Part shown: piece after piece, positions 1-8,778 of the stretch
Numbering within the stretch: position 1 is the first letter of the stretch
Layout of the letters: each line of letters begins with the position of its first letter
NCBI RefSeq assembly: GCF_003635165.1
Contig: NZ_ML058608.1
Span: 186,001-250,000, forward strand
DNA: 64,000 nucleotides
Direction: 5' to 3'
From: Burkholderia sp. Nafp2/4-1b
GTDB lineage: Bacteria; Pseudomonadota; Gammaproteobacteria; Burkholderiales; Burkholderiaceae
The notes under the pieces: generated by a model
Told to the model about the DNA's origin: nothing
The model's input: the letters and a program-made list of their open reading frames with translations, nothing else
Databases searched by the model: none
Position numbers and translations under genes: made by a program

Positions 1-316
1 GCTCGGTCACGTCCGCGTGCGTGAGGCAATACACGGCGCGCCGGTAGTGCGCCACGTGCGCGGGCGACACGTCGGCGAGCGCCGCGCAACCGTTTGCCCG
101 CTGCTGCGCGCGCCAGGCGGCCAGTTCGGCGTTCACGCTGAGCATTGCCGCACGGGCTGCGTGCATGAGTCGCTCACGCGTGACGGTACCGTCCAGGCGC
201 ATCGCATCACGCAGCGCGGCAAGCTCGATGTCCGGGAAGAATCCATCGTTCTCGAGCGTGCCATCGATGGGCAACGCCGAAACGGCCGGCGCCGCGGTGG
301 CCACGAAACTGTTCAT
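1..316 (-). CDS. L: P2-like head completion protein gpL (3' part outside window)
   Basis: Minus-strand reading frame that begins at an ATG at 316 and runs off the left edge of the window, so only the first 105 codons are seen. The product starts MNSFVATAAPAVSALPIDG and contains a segment YRRAVYCLTHADVTE, which fits the P2 gpL family, small proteins that complete DNA-filled heads. It lies directly downstream of gpM in the same orientation, the order N-M-L seen in P2. The 106-bp gap to gpM shows no clear terminator. Family call by pattern and gene order. Confidence 0.8.
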   Translation of the reverse strand, partial: MNSFVATAAPAVSALPIDGTLENDGFFPDIELAALRDAMRLDGTVTRERLMHAARAAMLSVNAELAAWRAQQRANGCAALADVSPAHVAHYRRAVYCLTHADVTE

Positions 317-422
317 CGTCGATCCAGGGAAAAGCACAGTAAAAGGGCGGTGGACCGCAGGCCACGGCCGTTGAGCACGAGGCGTACGACCGTGCCTGCG
401 GTGCCGCCCTGCCGGGGGCAAG

Positions 423-1118
423 CTAGGTGTGTGGGGTCTCGTCCGGGCGATCTTCAGGCGGGCCCGACGCCTCGAGCTGCTTGGTGAGCCGCTCGATGTC
501 TTTCTTGACGCCAACCCGGTCGTTGAGTACCACTGCACGGCGCAAACAGGCGAGCGCGCGTGGCACGTCGTGTGCCTGCAGTGCGTATCCGAGCGCCTTG
601 AGCAGTTTGGCGCGCACCGGGTCGGGCATGTCGGCCTCACCGGTGAGCGCATCGACCTGCTCCAGGCACGCGGCATCGAACGTGCCACCGTCCAGGAACG
701 CGCAGAGCGCCGCTTCCGCGAACAGCTCGGCCACGAGCGTGGCGAGCGTGCGCTCAAACACGTCCGGCAGCGTCAGCCCGTGCGTGAGCGCGTAGGTGGC
801 GATCGCCAGCGCCCCGTCGTAGTCGCCCGTGTCGATGCGCCACACCATCACGGTGACGAGCACATCGTCCTGCGCGCCACGCCCGCGCTCGAGTACACCT
901 GCCACATAGTCCGCATACTCAGGCAGCAGCGTGCGCTTGAGCGCAGCCTTCCGTATGACCGACTGCACGCCCTTGAGCGCACGACGATCGGTGGCCAGCT
1001 TGGCGAGCATCAGCTCGTAGGGCGTGGCCCCGGCCATCGTCTGGCCCGGGTCTGCAGCCGCTGCCGCCTGGGCAGCGGCAATACGCGCAAAATGGGCGCG
1101 TGCCGGGGTGCGGATCAT
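423..1118 (-). CDS. M: P2-like terminase small subunit / endonuclease gpM
   Basis: 231-residue protein beginning MIRTPARAHFARIAAAQAAA, typical of P2 gpM (about 247 residues), the small terminase subunit that recognises and cuts cos DNA with gpP. It has a helical N-terminus and a middle region with the family pattern around LPEYADYVAGVLE and VLVTVMVWRIDTGDYDGAL. Its start overlaps the gpN stop by 4 bp (ATGA), indicating translational coupling. Flanked by gpN upstream and gpL downstream. The C-terminus is charged and probably disordered. Confidence 0.88.
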   Translation of the reverse strand: MIRTPARAHFARIAAAQAAAAADPGQTMAGATPYELMLAKLATDRRALKGVQSVIRKAALKRTLLPEYADYVAGVLERGRGAQDDVLVTVMVWRIDTGDYDGALAIATYALTHGLTLPDVFERTLATLVAELFAEAALCAFLDGGTFDAACLEQVDALTGEADMPDPVRAKLLKALGYALQAHDVPRALACLRRAVVLNDRVGVKKDIERLTKQLEASGPPEDRPDETPHT

Positions 1119-2149
1119 CGGTCGTCCTTCGTGTCAGCGGGTTCAATCAGGCTGATGTTCTCCGCCACGCACCCGCACCCAAAATCCTCGACCACGTATG
1201 CGTCGTTGGACGATTCGTAGTTCTCGATGCGGTCGCGCTCGGGCACTTCCTTGAGCGTGCGCCGGCGTGCACCTTCCTGGTAATAAATCGACAGGTTCGC
1301 GAGCTTGGTGACCATCAGCGCGTGGCGCGGGAAGAACGGCACGCGCACGGCCGGCAGGTTGCCGATGCGCTTTTGGCTGACGATCAGGTCGGCCGCGAGC
1401 CGCTCGGTGGGCGCCTGCGTGGCGTTCACGATCGGGAAATACTTGTCGTGCAGCAGCTCGCGCCCGCAGATCACGACGAGCCCCGTGTCTTCCTGGAACC
1501 ACGGGTCGAGCATCGAGGACACGAGATCCATCACGAGCGCGTCAAGGTTCGCGTAGTCACCGCCCTGGCCGATTAGCACCTTGCCCGTCTCTTTGCCACC
1601 TTCATGCAGCACGCGCTGCGTCGCGCGCGCGCGGTACTGCTGCAGCCAGCCGATATTGACGTCCTGCAGCAGCGGATGTGCGCTACGGTCGGTCGTCGGT
1701 GCGGCCCGCTCACCGTTCCAGCCGATCATGATCCGGTCCAGCGCCGCTTGCTGCACGATCACGTCGCGTATGCGCTGCTGGAAGTCGGGGAACTTGGCCC
1801 ACGCGTCGAGCTTACGGTACGGGATCGCCGTGTCGTAATCAGTCTTCTCGCAGCGGTAGCGCTGGCTGTCCATCGCACTCGGATCCACCGGCTGGCGCGC
1901 GGCCTTGGTGGTGTCGGTGCGGCTGGCGATGGGGCCGGCGATCGTGAGGCCGAGTTTTTCGCCTTCGAGCTCGGTCACCGGCAGGATATTGATGCGGTTC
2001 AGGAACGCGCTCGATTCCTGGATCTTGGTTTCGAGCGTCTGCTGCACCGACGGCTCGACCGCGAACTTGTGCGACACGTCGTCGGTGTCGTTCAGCCGGG
2101 CGATTTGCGCGACGTACTTGCGGTACGCGTGGCGCGTTTGCTTCTTCAT
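1115..2149 (-). CDS. N: P2-like major capsid protein gpN
   Basis: 344-residue protein starting MKKQTRHAYRKYVAQIARLN, matching the start of the P2 gpN family (357 residues). gpN forms the icosahedral head and is trimmed at its N-terminus during maturation. A longer in-frame ATG exists at 2200, but the start at 2149 matches the family and has GGAG about 10 nt upstream. Family-like segments include FLNRINILPVTELEG, AWAKFPDFQQRIRDVI and LANLSIYYQEGARRRT. It is preceded by the scaffold gene and followed by gpM with a 4-bp overlap, the P2 order. Confidence 0.93.
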   Translation of the reverse strand: MKKQTRHAYRKYVAQIARLNDTDDVSHKFAVEPSVQQTLETKIQESSAFLNRINILPVTELEGEKLGLTIAGPIASRTDTTKAARQPVDPSAMDSQRYRCEKTDYDTAIPYRKLDAWAKFPDFQQRIRDVIVQQAALDRIMIGWNGERAAPTTDRSAHPLLQDVNIGWLQQYRARATQRVLHEGGKETGKVLIGQGGDYANLDALVMDLVSSMLDPWFQEDTGLVVICGRELLHDKYFPIVNATQAPTERLAADLIVSQKRIGNLPAVRVPFFPRHALMVTKLANLSIYYQEGARRRTLKEVPERDRIENYESSNDAYVVEDFGCGCVAENISLIEPADTKDDR

Positions 2150-2193
2150 GAGGGAGATTCTCCGGGGATGAGCGGGGAAGGGATCAGCAGCGA

Positions 2194-3006
2194 TCAACAA
2201 TCGGTGACGAGCTCGCCGCTCGAGCCGGTCGAGGGCGGGCGGTGCGGTGCGCCGTTCTCGGCGGCTGAGAGTTTCGCGGTAAGCGCGTCGATGGCTGCGA
2301 ACGCTTCGTCGGCGCGCTGCTTCGCGTCGGCAGCGGTTTGCTGCGCAGCGCTGAGCTCGGAGCGCAGCGCCGTCACTTCGCGGCCCTGCTGGCTGGCGAA
2401 GCCGGCAATTTCCTCAACCGCGCGCCGCACGTCGGTGTCACGTTGATCGTCAGACGAGCGATTGCGCGCGAACATGGCCTTGACGATCGACAGCAGGCTC
2501 GTCGATTCGGGCTCGCCCTCGAACTCGATCGACGTTTCGCACGCGGCCGAAAAGAGGTTGTTCGAACGGCGTGCCGCAAATTGCAGCGCTTCGGTGCCGA
2601 GGCTGGCCGGGTCGTCAGTCGCAGCCAGCCCCACCAGATATGCTTCGCCCAGGTCCGCGAAATCGGGATTGACCTCGATTGAGGTATAGAGCTTCTGGCG
2701 CTTGCGCGATAGCGTGACGAGCTCATCGGTCGGATCGATCTGCGCATACAGCGCGAGCTTGCCCTTGAGCGGCCCGTCTTCGATCTCGGCCGCCTTCAGC
2801 GCGATCACGTCGCCATACGCGCCGAACGGGGCGTGTGAAGACATCGGCGCGACTCCCTTGATGTGCTCGACGTTCAGGCGCGCGTTGTAGAGCGTCGGGT
2901 CGTAGTGTCGCGCCATCTGCGTGAGCCATTCGCGCTTGATCTCGCGACCGTCGACGGTCGCGCCTTCGACCGCGACGCGAAAGAATTTGGTTTTGTTGCT
3001 TGCCAT
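2194..3006 (-). CDS. O: P2-like capsid scaffolding protein and maturation protease gpO
   Basis: 270-residue protein starting MASNKTKFFRVAVEGATVDG, the canonical gpO start; a 22-codon longer frame exists but lacks family similarity. P2 gpO is an N-terminal serine protease fused to a C-terminal scaffold. The reported P2 catalytic residues Asp19, His48 and Ser107 have visible counterparts here: Asp19, His48 (in NVEH) and Ser109 (in LYTS), the last shifted by a two-residue insertion. The C-terminal part is a predicted coiled coil rich in Ala, Glu and Gln, as expected of the scaffold. It ends 44 bp before gpN. Confidence 0.92.
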   Translation of the reverse strand: MASNKTKFFRVAVEGATVDGREIKREWLTQMARHYDPTLYNARLNVEHIKGVAPMSSHAPFGAYGDVIALKAAEIEDGPLKGKLALYAQIDPTDELVTLSRKRQKLYTSIEVNPDFADLGEAYLVGLAATDDPASLGTEALQFAARRSNNLFSAACETSIEFEGEPESTSLLSIVKAMFARNRSSDDQRDTDVRRAVEEIAGFASQQGREVTALRSELSAAQQTAADAKQRADEAFAAIDALTAKLSAAENGAPHRPPSTGSSGELVTDC

Positions 3007-3148
3007 AAGGCGCTCGAACCGTGGGTCAGTGACAATGCTGCCCATGGTCGGCCTTCGCGCGCCGCGCTTCAACGCACGGCGAACGTGCCCGAGCCCGGCA
3101 CGCAGTGTGCCGCGTGCTCGCGCGTGCGCGGCGCCCTACGCTTGCCGC
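3007..3148. promoter_or_regulatory. Divergent late-gene control region between gpO and gpP
   Basis: The 142-bp spacer separates the leftward O-N-M-L block from the rightward P-Q block. In P2 the equivalent spacer carries two divergent late promoters activated by Ogr. That role is inferred here from position only: no convincing TGT-N12-ACA Ogr box could be picked out by eye. Confidence 0.4.
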
Positions 3149-4930
3149 ATGCTCGAGACTGCCGACCCGACTCACGCGACCGATCACCCGGACACCCAGG
3201 TCCGTACGCTTGCACGCGCACTCTACTGGCAGGGCTGGCGCGTCGCATCGATCGCGCGGCATCTCGAGCTGAAGGCAGCGACCGTGGCGTCCTGGTGCCG
3301 CCGGGACAAATGGAAAGACGCGACGCCGCTCGAGCGCATTGAAGCGGCGGCCGAGACGCGGCTGATGGTGCTGATCGCAAAAGACAGGAAGGACGGCGCC
3401 GATTACAAGGAAATCGACCTGCTCGGTCGCCAGCTCGAGCGGTTCGCGCGCGTGCAGAAATATGGGGAAACGGGTAAGGAAAGCGACCTGAACCCGAACA
3501 TCGCCGCGCGCAATGTCCGACCCAAGCGCAAGCCCCCGCGCAACGACATCAGCGACGAGCAGCAAGCACAGATTGCGACGGCGTTTCGTGACTCGCTGTT
3601 CGACTACCAGAAGGTCTGGTACCGCAACGGCGATCAGGCCACGCGCAATATCCTCAAATCGCGCCAGATTGGCGCGACGTGGTACTTCGCCCGTGAGGCG
3701 TTCGTCGACGCGCTCGACACCGGGCGCAACCAGATCTTCCTGTCGGCCAGTCGCGCGCAGGCGCACGTCTTCAAGCAGTACATCGTGCAGTTCGCGCGCG
3801 AGGCGGCCGACGTCGAGCTCACCGGCGACCCGATCGTGCTGCCCAACGGCGCGATGCTGTATTTCCTCGGGACGAACTCGCGCACCGCGCAGTCGTATCA
3901 CGGCAACCTGTACTTCGACGAATATTTTTGGGTGCCGAGATTCCACGAGCTCAATACCGTGGCCTCGGGCATGGCGATGCACAAGCGCTGGCGGCTGACC
4001 TACTTCAGTACGCCGTCGAGCATGACGCACGAGGCCTATGCGTTCTGGAGCGGTGCGCAGGCGAACAAAGGGCGCGCGCCCGGCGAGCGACTGCAGATCG
4101 ACACGAGTCACGACGCGTTGAAGGGCGGCCGCGTGTGCGCGGACGAGCAATGGCGCCAGATCGTGACGGTGCTCGATGCGGTCGCGGGCGGCTGCAATTT
4201 GTTCGACCTGGAGCGCTTGCGTCGCCGCTATAGCGCGGCAGACTTTGCGAACCTGCTGATGTGCCAGTTCATCGACGATTCGGTGTCGGTGTTCAAGCTG
4301 GTCGAGCTGCAGCGCTGCATGGTCGACTCGTGGGACGAATGGGCCGACGACTACTCGCCGTTGCTGCTGCGTCCGTTCGGCTACCGCGAGGTGTGGGTCG
4401 GCTACGATCCGGCGCTCACCGGCGACTCCGCGGGCCTGGTCGTGGTGGCGCCACCGCGTGTCGAGGGCGGGCCGTTTCGGGTGCTCGAGCGCCAGCAGTT
4501 TCGCGGCAACGATTTCGAGGCGCAGGCCGCCGCGATCGAGCAGATCACGCAGCGCTATACAGTCGGCTATATCGCGATCGATACGACCGGCATGGGGCAG
4601 GGCGTGTATCAGCTGGTGCGCAAGTTCTACCCCGGCGCGGTCGCCCTGAACTACTCGCCCGAGGTCAAGACGCGTCTGGTGCTCAAGGGGCAATCAGTGA
4701 TCCGCAATGCCCGGCTGCAGTTCGACGCGGGCTGCACGGACCTGGCGGCGTCCTTCATGGCGATCAAACAGACGATGACGGCAAGCGGCCGGCAGGCGAC
4801 CTACACGGCCGATCGCAACGACGAGACGGGGCATGCGGATCTCGCGTGGGCGTGCCTGCATGCGATCGATCGCGAGCCGCTCGCCGGCGGCGACATCCAC
4901 GCATCCTCTTTTACGGAGTTCTATTCATGA
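3149..4930 (+). CDS. P: P2-like terminase large subunit (ATPase) gpP
   Basis: 593-residue DNA-packaging motor, close to the P2 length of 590. It starts MLETADPTHATDHPDTQV and has an N-terminal helix-turn-helix-like segment (ALYWQGWRVASIARHL, ATVASWCRRDKW). The ATPase part carries the variant Walker A of this family, KSRQIGATW, at residues 170-178 and a Walker B, NLYFDEYFW, with Asp257-Glu258. The C-terminal nuclease domain opens with VGYDPALTGDSAG (Asp420). An in-frame ATG 76 codons upstream was rejected because the extra sequence has no family similarity and overlaps the divergent control region. The stop overlaps the gpQ start (ATGA). Confidence 0.95.
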   Translation: MLETADPTHATDHPDTQVRTLARALYWQGWRVASIARHLELKAATVASWCRRDKWKDATPLERIEAAAETRLMVLIAKDRKDGADYKEIDLLGRQLERFARVQKYGETGKESDLNPNIAARNVRPKRKPPRNDISDEQQAQIATAFRDSLFDYQKVWYRNGDQATRNILKSRQIGATWYFAREAFVDALDTGRNQIFLSASRAQAHVFKQYIVQFAREAADVELTGDPIVLPNGAMLYFLGTNSRTAQSYHGNLYFDEYFWVPRFHELNTVASGMAMHKRWRLTYFSTPSSMTHEAYAFWSGAQANKGRAPGERLQIDTSHDALKGGRVCADEQWRQIVTVLDAVAGGCNLFDLERLRRRYSAADFANLLMCQFIDDSVSVFKLVELQRCMVDSWDEWADDYSPLLLRPFGYREVWVGYDPALTGDSAGLVVVAPPRVEGGPFRVLERQQFRGNDFEAQAAAIEQITQRYTVGYIAIDTTGMGQGVYQLVRKFYPGAVALNYSPEVKTRLVLKGQSVIRNARLQFDAGCTDLAASFMAIKQTMTASGRQATYTADRNDETGHADLAWACLHAIDREPLAGGDIHASSFTEFYS

Positions 4931-5994
4931 GCAAGCGCCGATCACGAGCGCCCCGCACGTTCTCGGCCGCGTCGAGTTCGAGCACCACCTGTGCGGCGCC
5001 GGCGCGCGCCGAAGTATTTACCTTCGACGATCCGACGCCGGTCATGGACCGCGCCGAAATCCTCGACTACATCGAATGCTGGTCCAATGGCGAGTGGTTC
5101 GAGCCGCCGGTAAGCTTCGCGGGCTTGGCGAAATCGTTTCGTGCGAGCACGCACCACAGCTCGGCGCTGTACTTCAAGGCCAATGTGCTGGCCTCGACCT
5201 TCCGGCCGCACCGGTGGCTGTCGCGCCAGGCGTTCGAGCGCTGGGCACTGGATTTTTTGATATTTGGGAACGGCTATCTGGAGCGCCGGCGAAACCGGCT
5301 CGGCGACACGCTGCGCCTCGAGCCGGCCCTGGCGAAGTACACCCGGCGCAAGGCGGACCTGAGCGGCTTCGTCTACGTGAACGGCTGGCAGCGCAGTGGT
5401 CACGGCGTACACGCGTTCGAGCCGGACAGCGTGTTCCAGCTGATGCGCGCGGACATCAACCAGGAGGTGTATGGATTGCCGGAATACCTGAGCTCGTTGC
5501 ACTCGGCGTGGCTGAACGAATCGTCGACGCTGTTTCGGCGCAAGTACTACGAGAACGGCAGCCATGCGGGTTTTATTCTGTACATGACGGACGCGGCGCA
5601 AAAGCAGGAGGACGTGGACAACATGCGCGACGCGCTGAAGCAGGCGAAGGGCCCGGGCAACTTCCGCAACGTGTTCATGTACGCGCCGAACGGCAAGAAG
5701 GACGGCATCCAACTCATTCCGGTGTCGGAGGTGGCGGCGAAGGACGAGTTCTTTAACATCAAGAACGTGACGCGTGACGACCTGCTTGCTGCGCATCGGG
5801 TGCCGCCCCAACTGCTCGGCATTGTGCCGGGCAACACGGGCGGGTTCGGTACGCCCGATACGGCTGCACGCGTGTTCGGGCGCAATGAGATCAAGCCGCT
5901 GCAGGCGCGCTTTGCCGAGCTGAACGAGTGGCTGGGCGAGGCGGTCGTGCAGTTCGACGACTACGAGATTCCGCCGGCGCCGGTAGCCACGTGA
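4927..5994 (+). CDS. Q: P2-like portal protein gpQ
   Basis: 355-residue portal vertex protein (P2 gpQ is 344 residues) that forms the DNA entry ring of the procapsid. It starts MSKRRSRAPRTFSAA and shows the phage portal family pattern: VFTFDDPTPVMDRAEILDY, the central KYYENGSHAGFILYMTD and the C-terminal HRVPPQLLGIVPGNTGGFG. Translation is coupled to gpP by a 4-bp overlap. It is the last virion gene in this direction; the rest of the prophage arm is accessory DNA. Confidence 0.95.
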   Translation: MSKRRSRAPRTFSAASSSSTTCAAPARAEVFTFDDPTPVMDRAEILDYIECWSNGEWFEPPVSFAGLAKSFRASTHHSSALYFKANVLASTFRPHRWLSRQAFERWALDFLIFGNGYLERRRNRLGDTLRLEPALAKYTRRKADLSGFVYVNGWQRSGHGVHAFEPDSVFQLMRADINQEVYGLPEYLSSLHSAWLNESSTLFRRKYYENGSHAGFILYMTDAAQKQEDVDNMRDALKQAKGPGNFRNVFMYAPNGKKDGIQLIPVSEVAAKDEFFNIKNVTRDDLLAAHRVPPQLLGIVPGNTGGFGTPDTAARVFGRNEIKPLQARFAELNEWLGEAVVQFDDYEIPPAPVAT

Positions 5995-6222
5995 GCGGGT
6001 CATGGTGACCCGCGCCGAAGATCGTCGGCTTTCGCACTTGGGCGATTCTGTCTCGTGAAAAGAAAGCAATTTGTCGAATCTCGAAGATTCTAAAAGATCG
6101 AGGTCGCAAATTTGAAAACGTACTATGCTCGATCGCGCAAGTGTGATTCCTCGCACAGTAGTATTTTGCTCGCTTGGCGCGGGCATTCTTTTGCGCGCTA
6201 AGTGGCCAGCTTGATCGTCCTC
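5995..6222. other. Non-coding spacer after the portal gene
   Basis: No supported gene. A perfect 7-bp inverted repeat with a 5-nt loop (GCGGGTC / GACCCGC, 5995-6013) starts directly after the gpQ stop, then the base composition falls to AT-rich up to about 6180. In P2 the cos site lies close to Q, so cos may be in this spacer, but nothing in the sequence alone proves it. Confidence 0.4.
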
Positions 6223-6223
6223 C

Positions 6224-6258
6224 AGGCCCCTCCAACAAACCTCCCTGCGAGGGGCCTT
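6224..6258 (+). repeat. Inverted repeat with 17-nt loop
   Basis: Perfect 9-bp arms AGGCCCCTC (6224-6232) and GAGGGGCCT (6250-6258). It sits 5 bp before the strong terminator that follows and may form a tandem hairpin with it, ending P-Q transcription or insulating the cargo region. Confidence 0.7.
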
Positions 6259-6262
6259 TGGG

Positions 6263-6286
6263 TCCGCCTTCGGGCGGGCTTTTTTC
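6263..6286 (+). terminator. Rho-independent terminator after the P-Q transcript
   Basis: Seven-bp GC-rich stem GTCCGCC / GGCGGGC with a TTCG tetraloop, followed by six T residues at 6281-6286. It lies 270 bp downstream of the portal stop in the same orientation, upstream of the cargo metalloprotease gene. Confidence 0.85.
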
Positions 6287-6381
6287 TGCATATGGTCGTG
6301 ACGACACATATTGTCGCTACCACTTTCGCCCGAGACATCTGGCGATCTTCGTACAACCTTGTTGGTTCTCGAGGTGTACCG

Positions 6382-7935
6382 ATGAGTTCTCTGCTATTAC
6401 GGTGTGGTGCCAATGTGTTCGTGGCGTGGGTTCTGTCCGTGAGTTTGACAGGAAATGCCGCCACTGAACTGCGACCTGACTGCCGAGGCGTGCATTGCGG
6501 CGCACATGAGCTCGGCTTCACGGGACGTGGTCCCGGTATCTGGACGTACCGCAACGATGGCGCGCAAGCAGAGCATCTGAAAATCTCTCTGTCAGGTCTG
6601 CATCGAAACACTGTAACGCTAGTACTCACGAATGCCGGCACGCAACCGCAAGCGATGCCAAAAGGCCTGCGTGACCACGCCCCCGGCACGCTGCCGGATG
6701 CACCATTTATCCCTAATCTGGTCGACCCGCTCCCGGGACCAGCAGCCACGACGCTGATAACCGGGCAGTCGCGCATCTGGCAGGTCCCTCAGGTAGGGCG
6801 GTCCAATGTGACGGCCGTACCCCGTCCGACGCGGGCTTCCGTGCGTGCCCAGGCCCGCATCGACGGGTTTCGCTACCGGATATGGGTGGCCGATGAAGCG
6901 TGGACGCCGCACATGCAACGCCAATTGCCGCTGCTGGCCGGTCTACTGTTCGGCACGCCTGGCTACGACGGCATTATCGACCAGTACATCACGGATTTCG
7001 GGATACAGCCGTGGGGACCACGGCCAGCAAGCGCCGACAACGACGGGCTCATCCCTGCCGAAATCCGCGATATTGACATCGTGATCGCACCCAACGGGGC
7101 CGGAAATATCCAGTTTTTCGACAACGCGCAACTGCGACGCAAGCCGACCAGCAACGAGGCACTGGCGCTTTTTATAGGCAGCGATGGTCTCGCATGTACC
7201 CAGGGTAACGAGGCGTTGTGCGTGAATCTTGCGTCGCGTGAGATTGTGTTCGCACTCGCGAACAACTTGCTGCACGAACTCACGCATCTCGTGCACTACT
7301 ACTATCGCGCGGTTCGGCCGGGGGAAGCACGGCGCTACGAGACCTGGCTGGAAGAGAGTGTTTCGTCGGCGCATGGATATATCGTTGCGATGTCGCGCTT
7401 TCCTCACACGCCGGTTCAGATGACGGAGTTTCTGCCGTGGTTTGGCGGCAAATATGTGTGCTCCCTGACGTCGATCGATGGTTCTCCGGGGACGTCACTT
7501 ACCGGTCCATGCGTGCAGAACTATTACCACGGTGGACAGGCGTTTATCGTGTTTCTGGCGCACGAATACGGCACGCGGATCTTCCGGGCCTTGCTTAACG
7601 CTCACGGTCGAGGAGCGGATGCGCTCGACGAGGCGATCCGCGCGTGTGGCGGCGCAGGCTTTGCCGATGCATTTAGGCGCTGGGGCAGTCTACTGGCGAT
7701 ACTACATGGTCCGATGCCGGCGGGTTACGCCATACCCGCGGTACGGGTCGGTAGCCATGTTGTGCCCGCATTCGATGCCACGAAGTTTGCACCGTTTCGG
7801 AAGCTGCCGGCGCCAATACCTGACGCAATTGGGCCGTACAGCCACTTGCCAATCATGGATGGCCAGCACTCCGGCGACTACCGGCGCGAGCTCGATATCG
7901 CACCCGGCGTCGCAATTACGCTATACGCGCAGTGA
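6382..7935 (+). CDS. Secreted zinc metallopeptidase, M30/hyicolysin-like (phage cargo)
   Basis: 517-residue exported protein. Start 6382 is chosen because GAGG lies 7 nt upstream and the new N-terminus, MSSLLLRCGANVFVAWVL..., is a signal peptide likely cleaved after GNA; the longer frame from 6202 runs through the terminator hairpin. A zincin motif HELTH lies at residues 298-302 with a downstream WLEES (Glu324/325) as probable third ligand, the layout of peptidase family M30. A Ser/Gly-rich N-terminal domain precedes the catalytic domain. It stands alone between a terminator and a convergent toxin-antitoxin pair. Family level is inferred by motif; the substrate is unknown. A role in lysogenic conversion (secreted virulence or nutritional protease) is plausible. 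Confidence 0.75.
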   Translation: MSSLLLRCGANVFVAWVLSVSLTGNAATELRPDCRGVHCGAHELGFTGRGPGIWTYRNDGAQAEHLKISLSGLHRNTVTLVLTNAGTQPQAMPKGLRDHAPGTLPDAPFIPNLVDPLPGPAATTLITGQSRIWQVPQVGRSNVTAVPRPTRASVRAQARIDGFRYRIWVADEAWTPHMQRQLPLLAGLLFGTPGYDGIIDQYITDFGIQPWGPRPASADNDGLIPAEIRDIDIVIAPNGAGNIQFFDNAQLRRKPTSNEALALFIGSDGLACTQGNEALCVNLASREIVFALANNLLHELTHLVHYYYRAVRPGEARRYETWLEESVSSAHGYIVAMSRFPHTPVQMTEFLPWFGGKYVCSLTSIDGSPGTSLTGPCVQNYYHGGQAFIVFLAHEYGTRIFRALLNAHGRGADALDEAIRACGGAGFADAFRRWGSLLAILHGPMPAGYAIPAVRVGSHVVPAFDATKFAPFRKLPAPIPDAIGPYSHLPIMDGQHSGDYRRELDIAPGVAITLYAQ

Positions 7936-8006
7936 CTAGATCGATTCGAGGCGAATCTTCACCCGGATGGTGAGCCCCAGCCGACATCCGCAGCGGACCG
8001 CGCTTG

Positions 8007-8309
8007 TTACGCATGGGCTGGTTCGGACGCCGCGATGGTCAGATGCAGGCCCAGTGCGCCGACAACCTTCATGATGGTCGCGAATTCTGCGTTCCCACCT
8101 TCCGAAAGCGCGCGATATAGCGCTTCGCGCTTCACGCCCGATTCACGCGCAAGTGCCGACATACCGCGTGCTTTCGCGACGTTCCCGAGAGCAACCTGGA
8201 TCAGGCGCGGATCGCCATCCTCGAACGCCTGCGCGAGATACTGGCGAATCGTTTCATCATTTTTCAGATACTTCGAGCCGTCGAATTCGCTCAGTTCGCT
8301 GATTTTCAT
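8007..8309 (-). CDS. Antitoxin of a HigA-like / TIGR02684-type addiction module
   Basis: 100-residue helix-turn-helix protein starting MKISELSEFDGSKYLKNDE. The C-terminal half carries the HTH pattern ARGMSALARESGVKREALYRALSEGGNAEF, typical of antidote proteins that pair with RelE/HigB-type killers. The start has a strong GGAGG 7 nt upstream, located inside the end of the toxin gene, with only 2 bp between toxin stop and antitoxin start. A longer frame to 8489 only overlaps the toxin and was rejected. It probably neutralises the toxin and represses the pair's own promoter. Confidence 0.88.
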   Translation of the reverse strand: MKISELSEFDGSKYLKNDETIRQYLAQAFEDGDPRLIQVALGNVAKARGMSALARESGVKREALYRALSEGGNAEFATIMKVVGALGLHLTIAASEPAHA

Positions 8310-8311
8310 AC

Positions 8312-8608
8312 TCAGTCCTCCAGTTCGCCAGCAATCTGTTTCGCCCGCTTGATGTCCTTGCTCTGTGTTGCCTTGTCGCCCCCGCACAGCAAGACGATGA
8401 CGATTTTGCCCCGCCGTACAAAGTAGGCGCGATATCCCGGCCCTACATCGATTTTCATCTCGCAGACCCCCTCTCCAACCGCGCGCCAATGTCCGAGGTT
8501 GCCGAGCTTTGCGCGCTCGATGCGCAGGTTGATCGCTGCGCTGCCGATCGGATCATGAAGTGCGTCGAGCCATACGTCGAACTGGGGTGTCGTCAGGACC
8601 TTGTGCAT
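8312..8608 (-). CDS. RelE/HigB-like toxin (addiction module killer protein)
   Basis: 98-residue basic protein starting MHKVLTTPQFDVWLDAL, with the RelE-superfamily core: RIERAKLGNLGHWRAVGEGVCEMKIDVGPGYRAYFVRRGKIVIVLLCGGDK. Proteins of this family are usually ribosome-dependent mRNA endonucleases. The gene order toxin-first then antitoxin is the HigBA arrangement. An 18-codon upstream extension (ATG at 8662) is possible but less like the family. Position inside prophage cargo suggests a stabilisation or phage-exclusion role, which is inference. Confidence 0.88.
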   Translation of the reverse strand: MHKVLTTPQFDVWLDALHDPIGSAAINLRIERAKLGNLGHWRAVGEGVCEMKIDVGPGYRAYFVRRGKIVIVLLCGGDKATQSKDIKRAKQIAGELED

Positions 8609-8778
8609 AGCGCATTGTAACCCATGGGGGACGATTCGCGCAGAGGCTTTCGAAAATTGCAAGTCCTGCCGTCCGCGCGGATCGGTATGCGGTTCTGCAC
8701 TTCGCCGGTCAACCGGAGTTCAGTACTGGCAACCCCGGGGCGGTGGGCCAATTTCGGAAGCGGCACAATAGGCGATCG

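Noticed and set aside
17-487. Plus-strand frame at the left edge
   Set aside because: Antisense to gpL and the gpM end; the minus-strand phage genes fit order and families.
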